Below are positions 9,564 through 17,447 of a stretch of DNA of 64,000 nt, piece by piece. How positions within the stretch are numbered: position 1 is the first letter of the stretch; every line of letters begins with the position of its first letter. The position numbers and the translations under genes are program-made. The notes under the pieces are model-generated. The model saw nothing but the letters and a program-made list of their open reading frames with translations, was not told the DNA's origin and made no database searches. The DNA comes from an uncultured Bacteroidales bacterium (GTDB taxonomy: Bacteria; Bacteroidota; Bacteroidia; Bacteroidales; Muribaculaceae): the NCBI GenBank assembly GCA_949289215.1, contig CASENC010000011.1, positions 17,816-81,815 on the forward strand. Direction: 5' to 3'.

Positions 9564-10157
9564 ATGAAAAAAGGATGCTTGATTGCTGTTATAGCAGTTG
9601 TGGTTGTGGTAGTCCTTGTCGGCGTTTGGGCCGTAGGGTCGCGCAACTCGTTTGTAACCAAGGAAGAAGGTGTGGCAAGCGCATGGTCGCAGGTTGAAAA
9701 CGTTTACCAACGCCGTGCCGACCTTATCCCCAATCTTGTGGAAACTGTGAAAGGCTATGCCACACATGAGCAAACCACGCTCGAAGGTGTGGTGAATGCG
9801 CGTGCCAAGGCAACGCAAATCACTGTTGACCCCGATAAAATAGATGCCGCGAGTCTGCGCCGCTACCAAGAGGCACAAGGTGAACTGGGCGCGGCACTTG
9901 GCCGACTGCTTGCCGTGTCGGAAAATTACCCCGACTTGAAAGCCAACGAAAATTTCTTGCAACTTCAAGCCCAACTCGAAGGCACAGAAAACCGTATCGC
10001 CGTGGAGCGTAAGAAATTCAACGAGGTGGTGCGCGAATATAATGTATCGGTTCGCCGGTTCCCGGGCAACATAGTAGCATCGATGTTCGGTTTTGAGACA
10101 AAGCCATATTTCGAGGCCGACGAAAGTGCGCACCAAGCCCCCAAGGTGGAATTTTAA
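9564..10157 (+). CDS. LemA family protein
   Basis: 197 residues. One N-terminal membrane helix (residues about 3-22, GCLIAVIAVVVVVVLVGVWA) is followed by the helical LemA domain, including WSQVENVYQRRADLIPNLVE and VSENYPDLKANENF, both strongly typical. LemA proteins are membrane-anchored helical bundles of unclear role. The next two genes, 6 bp apart and then overlapping, encode TPM-domain proteins; LemA-TPM linkage is common in bacteria and suggests one membrane complex. The operon ends at the hairpin at 11478-11507. Confidence 0.92.
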   Translation: MKKGCLIAVIAVVVVVVLVGVWAVGSRNSFVTKEEGVASAWSQVENVYQRRADLIPNLVETVKGYATHEQTTLEGVVNARAKATQITVDPDKIDAASLRRYQEAQGELGAALGRLLAVSENYPDLKANENFLQLQAQLEGTENRIAVERKKFNEVVREYNVSVRRFPGNIVASMFGFETKPYFEADESAHQAPKVEF

Positions 10158-10163
10158 CGCGCT

Positions 10164-10607
10164 ATGGCACTCAGTGATTTTATCCCCCAAGAGGGGCAAA
10201 AGCGTGTGGTAGAAGCCATTGAAGCCGCCGAAAAACGCACATCGGGCGAGATACGCGTGCACATCGAGCCTCGTTGCAAGGCGGGTGACCCGTATCGTCG
10301 TGCAGTCGAGGTGTTCAATGAACTGAAAATGTATGAAACCGGGCAGCGTAACGCCGTGCTCGTGTATGTTGCCTACAGGTCGCACGTGTTTGCCATAATT
10401 GGCGACTGCGGTATAAACGAGCGTGTGGGCAGCGGCTTTTGGAACGAAGAAATAGAAACGCTTGCCCGTTACTTGCGTCAGGGTGATCCTGTGGGCGGGT
10501 TGTGTGAAGTTATAGGGCAGATAGGCGACAACCTGTCGGCTTATTTCCCTTGGACCGAAGACGACGTAAATGAACAAAGTGATGAAATTTCTTATAAGGA
10601 AAATTAA
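10164..10607 (+). CDS. TPM-domain protein without signal peptide
   Basis: 147 residues consisting of one TPM domain (named after TLP18.3, Psb32 and MOLO-1), with the typical IEAAEKRTSGEIRVHIEPRC opening and ERVGSGFWNEEI. It has no signal peptide or membrane helix and so should lie on the cytoplasmic side, unlike its downstream partner. The start is 6 bp after lemA and its end overlaps the next gene by 38 bp. Some TPM proteins have acid phosphatase activity or act in photosystem repair; nothing here fixes the activity. Confidence 0.85.
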   Translation: MALSDFIPQEGQKRVVEAIEAAEKRTSGEIRVHIEPRCKAGDPYRRAVEVFNELKMYETGQRNAVLVYVAYRSHVFAIIGDCGINERVGSGFWNEEIETLARYLRQGDPVGGLCEVIGQIGDNLSAYFPWTEDDVNEQSDEISYKEN

Positions 10608-11403
10608 GCCTGCATTTGTGCTTCTGGCGGTAATCCTGTTGTCGGCAACGGCAGCGGTGGTGGCTCAAGTGCCTGCAAGACCCGATCCGCCTCGCCTTGT
10701 GAACGATTTTGCGGGAATATTGTCGCCGCAGCAAGTCAAGTGGCTCGAAGACTCGCTTGTGCATTTCGACCGACGCACGAGCAACCAGGTGGTAATTGTC
10801 ACACTCGACGACCTTGGAGGCATGGACCCGGCCGAAATGGCCTATGAAATAGGCGAACAGTGGCAAGTGGGCAGTGCCGAAGACAATAACGGTGTGGTGA
10901 TACTTGTAAAGCCCAAGAAAGGAGCATCGCGCGGACAGGCATTCATTGCCACCGGGTACGGGCTTGAAGGTGCATTGCCCGATGCCACTTGCAAAATGAT
11001 TGTGGAGCGTGAAATGATACCGCACTTCAAGCAAAACGATTATTTTGGCGGTATTCGTGCAGCTGTGGGCGTTATATGCCCCATTGCCGCAGGCGAGTAC
11101 AGCAAGGAACGTTATGAGGAAGATTCGGGCATAGGCCCCATGGGGGGCATATTCATGCTGCTGGGAGCTTTTGCAATGTTTTTTATTATAATGATGTTGG
11201 CTCGCAGGTCGGGAGGCAACAATCATAACGGAAACTCCGGAACATTCGGCTCCGGCGGTATCTTCCTTGGCGGACTGCCATTTGGAGGCATGGGCGGCGG
11301 ACACAACCGTGGAGGTGGTTTCGATAGTGGCTTTGGTGGCGGAGGCTTCGGCGGTTTCGGAGGCGGCAGCTTTGGCGGCGGCGGTGCCGGTGGCTCCTGG
11401 TAA
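10570..11403 (+). CDS. TPM-domain protein with signal peptide, membrane helix and Gly-rich tail (YgcG-like)
   Basis: 277 residues. A signal peptide (residues 1-32, hydrophobic core FVLLAVILLSATAAVVA) precedes a TPM domain (about 38-175; VNDFAGILSPQQ, SNQVVIVTLDDL, FIATGYGLEGALPDA). A membrane helix follows (about 194-214) and then a tail of about 60 residues rich in Gly, Ser and Phe. The TPM domain should face the periplasm. The start overlaps the previous TPM gene by 38 bp; ATG at 10582 is an alternative. Together with lemA and the soluble TPM gene it makes a three-gene unit. Confidence 0.88.
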   Translation: MNKVMKFLIRKIKPAFVLLAVILLSATAAVVAQVPARPDPPRLVNDFAGILSPQQVKWLEDSLVHFDRRTSNQVVIVTLDDLGGMDPAEMAYEIGEQWQVGSAEDNNGVVILVKPKKGASRGQAFIATGYGLEGALPDATCKMIVEREMIPHFKQNDYFGGIRAAVGVICPIAAGEYSKERYEEDSGIGPMGGIFMLLGAFAMFFIIMMLARRSGGNNHNGNSGTFGSGGIFLGGLPFGGMGGGHNRGGGFDSGFGGGGFGGFGGGSFGGGGAGGSW

Positions 11404-11477
11404 TCAGGCCGTTTATTGCGCAACACACAAAAAAACATTATCACGACATAGGTATCTGTGAACGACAGAGTTTGCTT

Positions 11478-11515
11478 AACGAGACGCGGCGTGTTGCCGC
11501 GCCTCGTTGTTTTTA
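11478..11515 (+). terminator. Terminator of the lemA-TPM operon
   Basis: Stem AACGAGACGCGGC / GCCGCGCCTCGTT (one mismatch) with a 5-nt loop, followed by TGTTTTT. It lies 75 bp after the TPM stop. The arms share GAGACGCGGC with the element at 54368-54389. Confidence 0.8.
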
Positions 11516-11594
11516 CATGAATTTCGGCAAAAAATATTGGCAAGACGGGTGTTTTTTAGTAATATTGGGGCAGTTTTTTGAATTCCGTAATGTC

Positions 11595-12089
11595 ATGAAA
11601 AATTTTAATGTGCGGTGGAGCAAATCGGTGCGTCTGATAAGCGCGATTACGGCCATACTATTGGTCGGGGCTTGCTTGATAGCGATTTCCGAAGGTAACG
11701 AATGGTGGAATTATATGCTTGTCGCAGTCATAGCATTGTCTGTCATATATGCCGCTGCCATGTCGCCACTAATGATTACCTTGCATGACGACCGAATTGT
11801 GATACATAAAATCATAGGCCGCAAAACCATATTATTCGAGAAGATAGCAGAACTTGTGCCTTATAAGGCCAACGCAAGTCACACTGTGCGCCTATTGGGC
11901 AGCGGAGGTTTCCTTGGCTACACCGGATTGTTTTACGACAGGCAAATAGGGCGTTACACTTCATATGTAGGTTCGTATGACAAAGACCAACTGGTGCTGA
12001 TATGCACCGGTGGAGGAATGAAGTACCTTATATCATGTGAAAACGCTCAAGAATTAATATCGACTTACAATAACCATGTTTCCAAATAA
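11595..12089 (+). CDS. Small membrane protein with a bacterial PH-like domain
   Basis: 164 residues. The ATG at 11595 is preferred to upstream in-frame starts because those lie inside the terminator hairpin of the preceding operon. Two hydrophobic segments (about residues 13-30 and 36-54) are followed by a beta-rich domain of about 100 residues (LMITLHDDRIVIHKIIGRKTILFEKIAELV) resembling bacterial PH domains of membrane-associated proteins. Function unknown. A secreted-protein gene follows after 15 bp, probably in the same transcript. Confidence 0.65.
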   Translation: MKNFNVRWSKSVRLISAITAILLVGACLIAISEGNEWWNYMLVAVIALSVIYAAAMSPLMITLHDDRIVIHKIIGRKTILFEKIAELVPYKANASHTVRLLGSGGFLGYTGLFYDRQIGRYTSYVGSYDKDQLVLICTGGGMKYLISCENAQELISTYNNHVSK

Positions 12090-12104
12090 AAGAGAGGAAC
12101 CATT

Positions 12105-12872
12105 ATGAAACGCATATTTTACATATTTTTAATGCTATGGTGTGCGTCGATGCAATGTGCATACGCGCAAGGAATGTATGACGAAACAGTACGTGAAGGT
12201 CCGTTTGTGGAAAACGACACCACTTTCATCCGCAAAGTGTATCACACAGGCCCGAAAACATATGATAATTACGTTGACAAATTATATATCGAAACAAATC
12301 GGGAATCGGAAGTGTATAACAGGATTGTATATCCTGCCTATGACCCGCATTATGATATGGACCAGATTTTATTGTTTGTAAAAAAGATATGCCAACAATG
12401 CACCTTGATCGAAGATACGTATTGCAAGCCCAACGGGTGCTATCTGCCATTATACAAGTATCACGGCAAATATTATCTTTACTGCCCCAGTGAAGGCGGA
12501 TTGACAAACTGGAGGCAAATCTTCTGCCCGTTCCTTCTTTGCCGGTATATCGGCGGGATGCAACCTTACGGCATAACCCGATTGGTGCAAACTTCGGCGA
12601 CATCGTGGCACCTGAATTGTGACGACGGTTTTGACAATGCCGATTTAAAAAGGACTCCCGAAAGCCTGGATATTTACGAAATAGGCAACGGAGTTCAGGT
12701 GTGGAAATACAAAACCGAAAGCGACAGGCCGTCTTACGGGCTATATGTCAATACGAATAATGCCACCGACTTCGACATGATTGTGTGGGCGACCCACGAG
12801 TGCCAACCTGAGTTTGAAGGATTTGAGGAAATAGATTACGAGGGTATAATACGCAACCGGCGGCTGTTTTAG
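12105..12872 (+). CDS. Secreted hypothetical protein
   Basis: 255 residues with a clear signal peptide ([23 protein letters not shown], cleavage near A21). The mature part is rich in Tyr and has several Cys, with [21 protein letters not shown] in the centre. No family is recognised. It is 15 bp downstream of the PH-domain gene, preceded by an AGAGAGGAA-type stretch that could serve as ribosome binding site. Location periplasmic or outer-membrane-associated by inference from the signal. Confidence 0.6.
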   Translation: MKRIFYIFLMLWCASMQCAYAQGMYDETVREGPFVENDTTFIRKVYHTGPKTYDNYVDKLYIETNRESEVYNRIVYPAYDPHYDMDQILLFVKKICQQCTLIEDTYCKPNGCYLPLYKYHGKYYLYCPSEGGLTNWRQIFCPFLLCRYIGGMQPYGITRLVQTSATSWHLNCDDGFDNADLKRTPESLDIYEIGNGVQVWKYKTESDRPSYGLYVNTNNATDFDMIVWATHECQPEFEGFEEIDYEGIIRNRRLF

Positions 12873-12885
12873 GCTGTTATTTATT

Positions 12886-13071
12886 CGCTCGCCTTGCACT
12901 ATCTTTCAATAAAATAGGCTGCGGCTCGGCTATGCAAAAAATCAGCAAGCTGTTTTTTTGTCATTGCGCTCGCCTTGCACTATCTTTCAATAAAATAGGC
13001 TGCGGCTTGGCTATGCAAAAAAATCAGCAAGCTGTTTTTTTTGTCATTGCGCTCGCCTTGCACTATCTTTG
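12886..13071 (+). repeat. Tandem 81-83-bp repeat with a third partial unit, upstream of panB
   Basis: Unit 1 is 12886-12966, unit 2 is 12967-13049 and a 22-bp partial unit is 13050-13071. Each begins CGCTCGCCTTGCACTATCTT and ends with a T-run and GTCATTG. Units 1 and 2 read TATCTTTC where the partial unit reads TATCTTTG, so only the last one has a complete -7 box. Another copy (83 bp plus the same 22-bp partial unit) is at 41253-41357, also directly before a gene. Confidence 0.9.
13040..13071 (+). promoter_or_regulatory. panB promoter carried on the repeat
   Basis: TTTG at 13040-13043, a 20-bp spacer and TATCTTTG at 13064-13071 match the Bacteroidota vegetative promoter exactly. The panB ATG lies 29 bp further on. 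The -33 element sits in the end of unit 2 and the -7 box in the partial unit, so the junction of two repeats makes the promoter. Confidence 0.75.
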
Positions 13072-13099
13072 CAGCAATTTTCATAAAACATTTATAATC

Positions 13100-13921
13100 A
13101 TGTCAACTTATACAGCTGAAGACAAGCGTAAAGTTACCACTCACCGCCTTATTGAAATGAAACAGCGCGGTGAGAAGATTTCAATGCTTACCGCATACGA
13201 TTATTCGATGGCCAAACTTATCGATGAGGCCGGAATGGATGTAATCCTCGTTGGCGACTCGGCATCGAATGTGATGGCAGGAAATGTAACAACTTTGCCG
13301 ATGACGCTCGACCAGATGATTTACCACGGTAAGTCGGTTATGAAAGCGGTTAACCGTGCACTTGTGGTGGTGGATATGCCTTTCGGAACTTATCAGGGCA
13401 ACCCGTTGGAAGCGTTTTCGTCGGCAGTGCGCATAATGAAGGAAACCCATGCCGACTGTGTGAAACTGGAGGGTGGTGCCGAGATACGTGAATCAATCGA
13501 GAAAATCTTGTGCGCCGGTATTCCGGTAATGGGACACCTGGGGCTTACTCCACAATCAATCAACAAGTTCGGCACTTATGCCGTGAGAGCCAAGGAGAAA
13601 GCCGAAGCCGAAAAGCTCATCAACGATGCCCATATGTTGCAGGAAATAGGCTGTTTCGCACTTGTGCTTGAGAAAATTCCGGCAGCACTTGCCAAGCAGG
13701 TAGCCGACGAACTCACCATACCGGTAATAGGCATCGGTGCAGGTGGGGGCGTTGACGGCCAAGTGCTTGTGATGCACGATATGCTAGGTATCAATATGGG
13801 CTTCTCGCCGCGCTTCTTGCGCCGTTACGCCTCGATTGGTTCCACAATTATCGAAGCCGTGGGCAATTACATCAACGATGTGAAGAGCGGAGACTTCCCC
13901 AACGAGAAAGAACAGTATTGA
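13100..13921 (+). CDS. panB: 3-methyl-2-oxobutanoate hydroxymethyltransferase PanB
   Basis: 273 residues. Uses 5,10-methylene-tetrahydrofolate to hydroxymethylate 2-oxoisovalerate, the first committed step of pantothenate (coenzyme A) synthesis. Seen: [21 protein letters not shown], the [12 protein letters not shown] metal-site loop, [18 protein letters not shown] and [21 protein letters not shown], all typical. The ATG at 13100 is chosen because a longer in-frame reading would translate the intergenic repeat. It stands alone; panC and panD are not in the window. Confidence 0.95.
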   Translation: MSTYTAEDKRKVTTHRLIEMKQRGEKISMLTAYDYSMAKLIDEAGMDVILVGDSASNVMAGNVTTLPMTLDQMIYHGKSVMKAVNRALVVVDMPFGTYQGNPLEAFSSAVRIMKETHADCVKLEGGAEIRESIEKILCAGIPVMGHLGLTPQSINKFGTYAVRAKEKAEAEKLINDAHMLQEIGCFALVLEKIPAALAKQVADELTIPVIGIGAGGGVDGQVLVMHDMLGINMGFSPRFLRRYASIGSTIIEAVGNYINDVKSGDFPNEKEQY

Positions 13922-13999
13922 CAAATACCTCCCCCTCACATGGGAGCCGAAATAAGCAGGTAATCACTTCAGGTGTGCATCTACCTACTTTTATACTAA

Positions 14000-14043
14000 A
14001 TGGGTCATTAGATCTGCCGTATAGGCAGTTCATAATGACCCAT
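14000..14043. terminator. Two-tier hairpin between panB and the DUF4417 cassette
   Basis: Outer stem ATGGGTCATTA / TAATGACCCAT (11 bp) encloses an inner stem CTGCC / GGCAG. It lies between convergent units (panB on plus, cassette on minus) and probably terminates both, although neither side has a long T-run. Confidence 0.6.
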
Positions 14044-14085
14044 CAATAAATAAAAATATTTCGTGATAAACAACAGATTCTCGGG

Positions 14086-14454
14086 CTAAACAGGTTCTAT
14101 ATCCGTTATTTCAGGAGCTACCTGCAACAATGGCTTGCCATCGATTACAAGGTTCTCCACAAGAGACATAGGGCTCTCATATACTTTCTTTCTTAAAGAA
14201 AATTTCTCATCGGTCAAGACACCTTCCCCGTCATTTAAAAGATAGTATTTTTCACCTTTGTAAGTAAATTCAACATCATAACCCATCACGACATAATCGT
14301 AAAGCAAGACACCTTCCCCTTTCGTAGGGTAACCATAATAGGTTTCTCCAAACATTTTTTTGTTAGGAGGATAGCGTCGATTGAAAGGGAATCCCATTAA
14401 GTCATACCCGATATAATTCCTCGGGTCATTTTTTTGCGTTATTTCAGTTTCCAT
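14086..14454 (-). CDS. Small acidic protein, candidate immunity/partner of the DUF4417 cassette
   Basis: 122 residues, no signal peptide or membrane segment. Recognisable blocks: NDPRNYIGYDLMGFPF, EFTYKGEKYYLLNDGEGVLTDE and ESPMSLVENLVIDGKPLL. This architecture, a short soluble protein with a YKGxxYYL strand and a closing SPxxLVENxxIDGKPLL, is familiar to me as the partner encoded after HYH-motif toxin-like proteins, but I cannot confirm the family name. Its ATG overlaps the preceding gene's stop by 11 bp, so the two are co-translated. An immunity or antitoxin role is inferred from that coupling. AT-rich relative to the flanks. Confidence 0.6.
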   Translation of the reverse strand: METEITQKNDPRNYIGYDLMGFPFNRRYPPNKKMFGETYYGYPTKGEGVLLYDYVVMGYDVEFTYKGEKYYLLNDGEGVLTDEKFSLRKKVYESPMSLVENLVIDGKPLLQVAPEITDIEPV

Positions 14455-14845
14455 AATTTCTAACTTTGTCTAATAATGATTGTTTATATGGATCCAATGG
14501 ATGTGCCTCATTACGAAGTTTACCATTTGCTCCGATTATTTGTTTAGGCCTACCGTTTGCCCACGAATGGTAATGGACACCTAAATTATCATGATCGGCA
14601 GTGTGTATTTCCCATTCTTTTTTCCCATCAAGACCATATTTTGCAATCCCTTTTACATCCGAGCCATCTTTTTCAAAAATAGCATAGATTCGATTGGGTG
14701 TGCGACTTTCTTCTGGAAGCTTATTTGGGGTTTTAATATTTTTTAGTTGTATGATTTGAATATCACCAACAACTCCTATCGTTTTCCAATTTCTACCGAT
14801 ATCACTTTCAGTGCTTCCATTAGCATGAGAACCGTTTGCGCCCAT
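14444..14845 (-). CDS. Toxin-like protein with a D-H-x-x-x-x-x-H-Y-H-S-W motif, coupled to DUF4417
   Basis: 133 residues. A Gly/Ser/Asn-rich head (MGANGSHANGSTESDIGRNW) leads to a compact domain with TPNRIYAIFEKDGSDVKGIAKYGLDG and then EIHTADHDNLGVHYHSWANG. The His/Asp cluster resembles nuclease-like C-terminal modules found on phage head-morphogenesis and polymorphic-toxin proteins; this is recollection of a pattern, not a search. The start overlaps the DUF4417 gene by 26 bp in another frame, and the three codons before the ATG would read IFG in frame, suggesting that homologues may be read differently across this junction. Function unproven. Confidence 0.6.
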   Translation of the reverse strand: MGANGSHANGSTESDIGRNWKTIGVVGDIQIIQLKNIKTPNKLPEESRTPNRIYAIFEKDGSDVKGIAKYGLDGKKEWEIHTADHDNLGVHYHSWANGRPKQIIGANGKLRNEAHPLDPYKQSLLDKVRNYGN

Positions 14846-15560
14846 TCCGAAGATTTTTTAGATTAATATTCTCATAATAAACACTAATTGCTTCATTTTC
14901 TCCTGCCATTTTGTCTCCATATCTAATGATAAGGTTAGGTTCCAATTGTTTTATCGCGACCTCATATCCTTTTCTCCATAAATACGTCGCCGCATGATTG
15001 CCTTTTATTCCCGTACAGTTTATCGCAATTACCGAATGTTTCGGCATACCTAGAAAAGAATATTCGTAGCTATTCGGCGTTGACCATGTTACATTAGGGA
15101 TTATTGTAATACCTTGGAATTGGAAATATGCTGTAAGTGCTTTATTCCACCAAGAATTACTATAACAAATGAATGGATTCATTCCGATTTTTTGAGAGAA
15201 ATCAGGGCCAATTACACAAGAAAACTTACGTAATGGTTCAACATACCTTTTGGGATTATGAAGGATGCGTGCGAAATTGGCATCTGGTTCATAAAAAACA
15301 ACAATGACATCTTTATTTCGACTATTTAATGCTTTGCTAAACGGTATAGCTATATCGGGCAAATCAATTGCATCAACTCTATTAACCAGTGATACAGGAA
15401 TTTGTCCTGGGATAAAATCTATGCAAGCCAAAATACCCAACTTGTTTAACATCAAATCTCCCATACTCTTACTCGATTTTCTACACCTTGTTTTAGGATG
15501 AGATTTTGGTGATAGAGAATCTCCATTGCAAAAGATTTTATTTAAATTACTTTCTATCAT
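14820..15560 (-). CDS. DUF4417 domain protein
   Basis: 246 residues. The DUF4417 pattern is clear: IPFSKALNSRNKDVIVVFYEPDANFARILHNPKRYVEPLRKF, VIGPDFS, a SWWNKA block, GITIIPNVTWSTPNSYEY, GMPKHSVIAINCTGIKG and a closing LEPNLIIRYGD. The family is common on mobile and phage-related DNA; its activity is unknown to me. It heads a three-gene overlapping unit (26 bp and then 11 bp overlaps) with the toxin-like and partner genes. The Cys- and Lys-rich N-terminal 40 residues are poorly conserved. AT-rich composition compared with panB suggests transfer. Confidence 0.75.
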   Translation of the reverse strand: MIESNLNKIFCNGDSLSPKSHPKTRCRKSSKSMGDLMLNKLGILACIDFIPGQIPVSLVNRVDAIDLPDIAIPFSKALNSRNKDVIVVFYEPDANFARILHNPKRYVEPLRKFSCVIGPDFSQKIGMNPFICYSNSWWNKALTAYFQFQGITIIPNVTWSTPNSYEYSFLGMPKHSVIAINCTGIKGNHAATYLWRKGYEVAIKQLEPNLIIRYGDKMAGENEAISVYYENINLKNLRNGRKRFSC

Positions 15561-15700
15561 GTTTTAATTTGTTATGATATTTAATAATAATCCTTGCAAA
15601 AAATTGGGCATAGCTATTGTGTATTACGAAAAACATCCGTAACTTTACAATTGAATACAGTCATTTGCCTTGTTTCCTGCAAGGAATAATGAACTCACAT

Positions 15701-15740
15701 AGTGTCTCGTTCTCCGCCAAGAATGAGGCACTTTTATTTT
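15701..15740 (+). terminator. Hairpin with T-run beside the AAA ATPase stop
   Basis: Stem AGTGtCTCgTTCT / AGAAtGAGgCACT around a CCGCC loop, followed by TTTATTTTTATTC on the plus strand. No plus-strand gene ends here, so it may shield the ATPase gene from plus-strand transcription, or serve the ATPase transcript as a 3' hairpin. Confidence 0.5.
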
Positions 15741-17086
15741 TATTCTTTTACATCTGTCACCTCCTTTTCCTTCATAAAAATTAGCGATTTATACCTGTCA
15801 AAGTCTGTATCAAAGTCTATATCAGGCTCATTCGGATCTATAGTAGTAAACTTTCCGTCAATATATGCTTTACGAAGTTTGATGTTTTTATGAATCCTCC
15901 TTACTGTTTCAGGATCTATGTGCGTTTGACCAATATTGTCTTTTGACACAATATTTATGGCATCTCTTCTCATTCTTGGATAGTCAAGAAAACCAAGTGA
16001 CTGAGTGGCAAAAATAAGTTGGGAGCGTTTTGAAAATTTCAAGAAAAAGTCAAACAGAAGATGCTGAGTCTTCGCTTGCATACCTGATCCAAATTCATCC
16101 AATGCGACTAACCTGCCCTTTTGTACTGCTTTATAAAATAGTACAAGATGCCGAATAAAGCTTCTCGTTCCTTCAGACTGCAAGTCATCTTCCAATGCGA
16201 ACACACCCTTTTCTGTTTTATGAATATAATGGCTCGTCAGCTTAGTGAATGTCTGCATTTTTTCTATCATCTCACGGTCTGCATTTGACGGTTTCATTTG
16301 AAGTAATATTTGACGTGCCTCCTCGGGAATTTGTTTTACTTCTTTTTCCACCTTAATATCTACTATATTAGAGTGAAAGGTACGAATTAAATCGACTAAC
16401 AAAAGTTTCAAATTTGGGTGTTCCATCAAAGCCTTTGCTACTTCTTGATCTCCGTCTTGAACATAATATAATTTAAAGAACTCATATTTGAAATAATTAC
16501 GTACTTCTGTCAACTCTGCACATGAAATATTCTTTGAGGCATAAGCCGATAAAACAGATATATTTCCTGTGGTGGACTCTTCTATAGTCTTCCTTTCTTT
16601 TGCAGACAAAGACACCCATGTGCCAAATCTTACCACATTGACACTTTTTTCCTCATTAAATTTTCTGGTATATACAATTCTGCTATTATTTCCGTTATGG
16701 TAAACACGAAGTTCCTCCATATCAACCCTCTTAGGAGAAATCTCAAGATAATAGTGATACCTCGTGTCACCAATAAAGAAATACAAATCAAATGTCGTGT
16801 TTTTTTCCTTATATGAAGGATCTAGCGCAAAACGCATATAAGTAAAACGAGCATCAACCTCTGTAGGTATGGTTACTACGACGTTTCTTAAAAAATCCAA
16901 GGCATATAAGATGTTTGTCTTTCCACTTCCATTTGCGCCATAAAGGATAAGAGACTTAAGCAATCGTATATTTCCTATTTGTACAACCCAATCTTCTCCA
17001 TACTGCTTTTCCTTAGAGGCTTCAAAAGAAACCTCCAAGGGTTCCCTAATGGAGAAGAAATTGGATATGGTGATTTTTTGTACCAT
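15740..17086 (-). CDS. AAA family ATPase (RloA/AbiLi-like ABC-type ATPase)
   Basis: 448 residues. Walker A YGANGSGKTN (about residues 49-58), preceded by a VSFEASKEKQYGEDW stretch typical of this group; a long inserted helical region (about 90-330); then the Walker B region LVALDEFGSGM and the QLIFATQS switch strand. The closing MRRDAINIVSKD and the RKAYIDGKFTTIDP tail resemble RloA-type anti-phage ATPases. Those normally sit beside rloB; here no rloB-like gene is adjacent, so it is a solitary member. A minus-strand promoter is at 17105-17135. AT-rich like the DUF4417 cassette beside it. Confidence 0.75.
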   Translation of the reverse strand: MVQKITISNFFSIREPLEVSFEASKEKQYGEDWVVQIGNIRLLKSLILYGANGSGKTNILYALDFLRNVVVTIPTEVDARFTYMRFALDPSYKEKNTTFDLYFFIGDTRYHYYLEISPKRVDMEELRVYHNGNNSRIVYTRKFNEEKSVNVVRFGTWVSLSAKERKTIEESTTGNISVLSAYASKNISCAELTEVRNYFKYEFFKLYYVQDGDQEVAKALMEHPNLKLLLVDLIRTFHSNIVDIKVEKEVKQIPEEARQILLQMKPSNADREMIEKMQTFTKLTSHYIHKTEKGVFALEDDLQSEGTRSFIRHLVLFYKAVQKGRLVALDEFGSGMQAKTQHLLFDFFLKFSKRSQLIFATQSLGFLDYPRMRRDAINIVSKDNIGQTHIDPETVRRIHKNIKLRKAYIDGKFTTIDPNEPDIDFDTDFDRYKSLIFMKEKEVTDVKE

Positions 17087-17104
17087 TTATATTTAATTTT
17101 GGTG

Positions 17105-17135
17105 CAAAAATAAAATCTATTTTCCTATTCACAAA
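17105..17135 (-). promoter_or_regulatory. Promoter of the AAA ATPase gene
   Basis: On the minus strand TTTG (17132-17135), a 19-bp spacer and TATTTTTG (17105-17112) match the Bacteroidota consensus. The -7 box ends 18 bp before the ATG. The rest of 17136-17387 is AT-rich with no gene or structure that I can support. Confidence 0.7.
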
Positions 17136-17387
17136 ATACTTTCTGTATGAAATGTACAAAAAACGCATTTTAAAATATTATTATAATACTTCAAATAGTG
17201 TTTCATGTATCATTCCTATCATAGTGGCAATAGATTATATTCAAGAATGACTATGGAATCCGAACAGCTTTTCCTTATAAATTTTTGTTCATGCGTTCTT
17301 CGTTCTTACAATATAAAATATATCCGTAGTTTCTATGTAGCAAAAGCCAAACTCGGGGGGGCTAAACCACAACACACATGGTGGCGG

Positions 17388-17419
17388 TTTGCGCAATTGT
17401 TCATTTGTTTGTAACTTTA
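17388..17419 (+). promoter_or_regulatory. Promoter of the YfhO gene
   Basis: TTTG at 17388-17391, a 20-bp spacer and TAACTTTA at 17412-17419 (one mismatch to TAnnTTTG). The ATG of the YfhO gene is at 17448. Confidence 0.6.
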
Positions 17420-17447
17420 CCGCGCATATTTATTTTGGAATAGTTTC

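Noticed and set aside
9552-11304. Long antisense frames (341 and 264 codons) opposite lemA and the TPM genes
   Set aside because: They mirror clear LemA and TPM coding regions and show no family features; they arise from codon bias.
11223-11543. Proline-rich antisense frame over the Gly-rich tail
   Set aside because: Pro-rich translation is the simple complement of GGN codons.
12886-13071. CRISPR-like array
   Set aside because: The units are 81-83 bp, directly abutting and nearly identical, without spacers or cas genes.
12932-13099. In-frame N-terminal extension of panB by 56 residues
   Set aside because: It translates the intergenic repeat and contains the promoter; the family start is at 13100.
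17136-17387. Hidden gene or partner (rloB-like) upstream of the AAA ATPase
   Set aside because: The stretch is AT-rich with only short frames lacking family features or ribosome sites.
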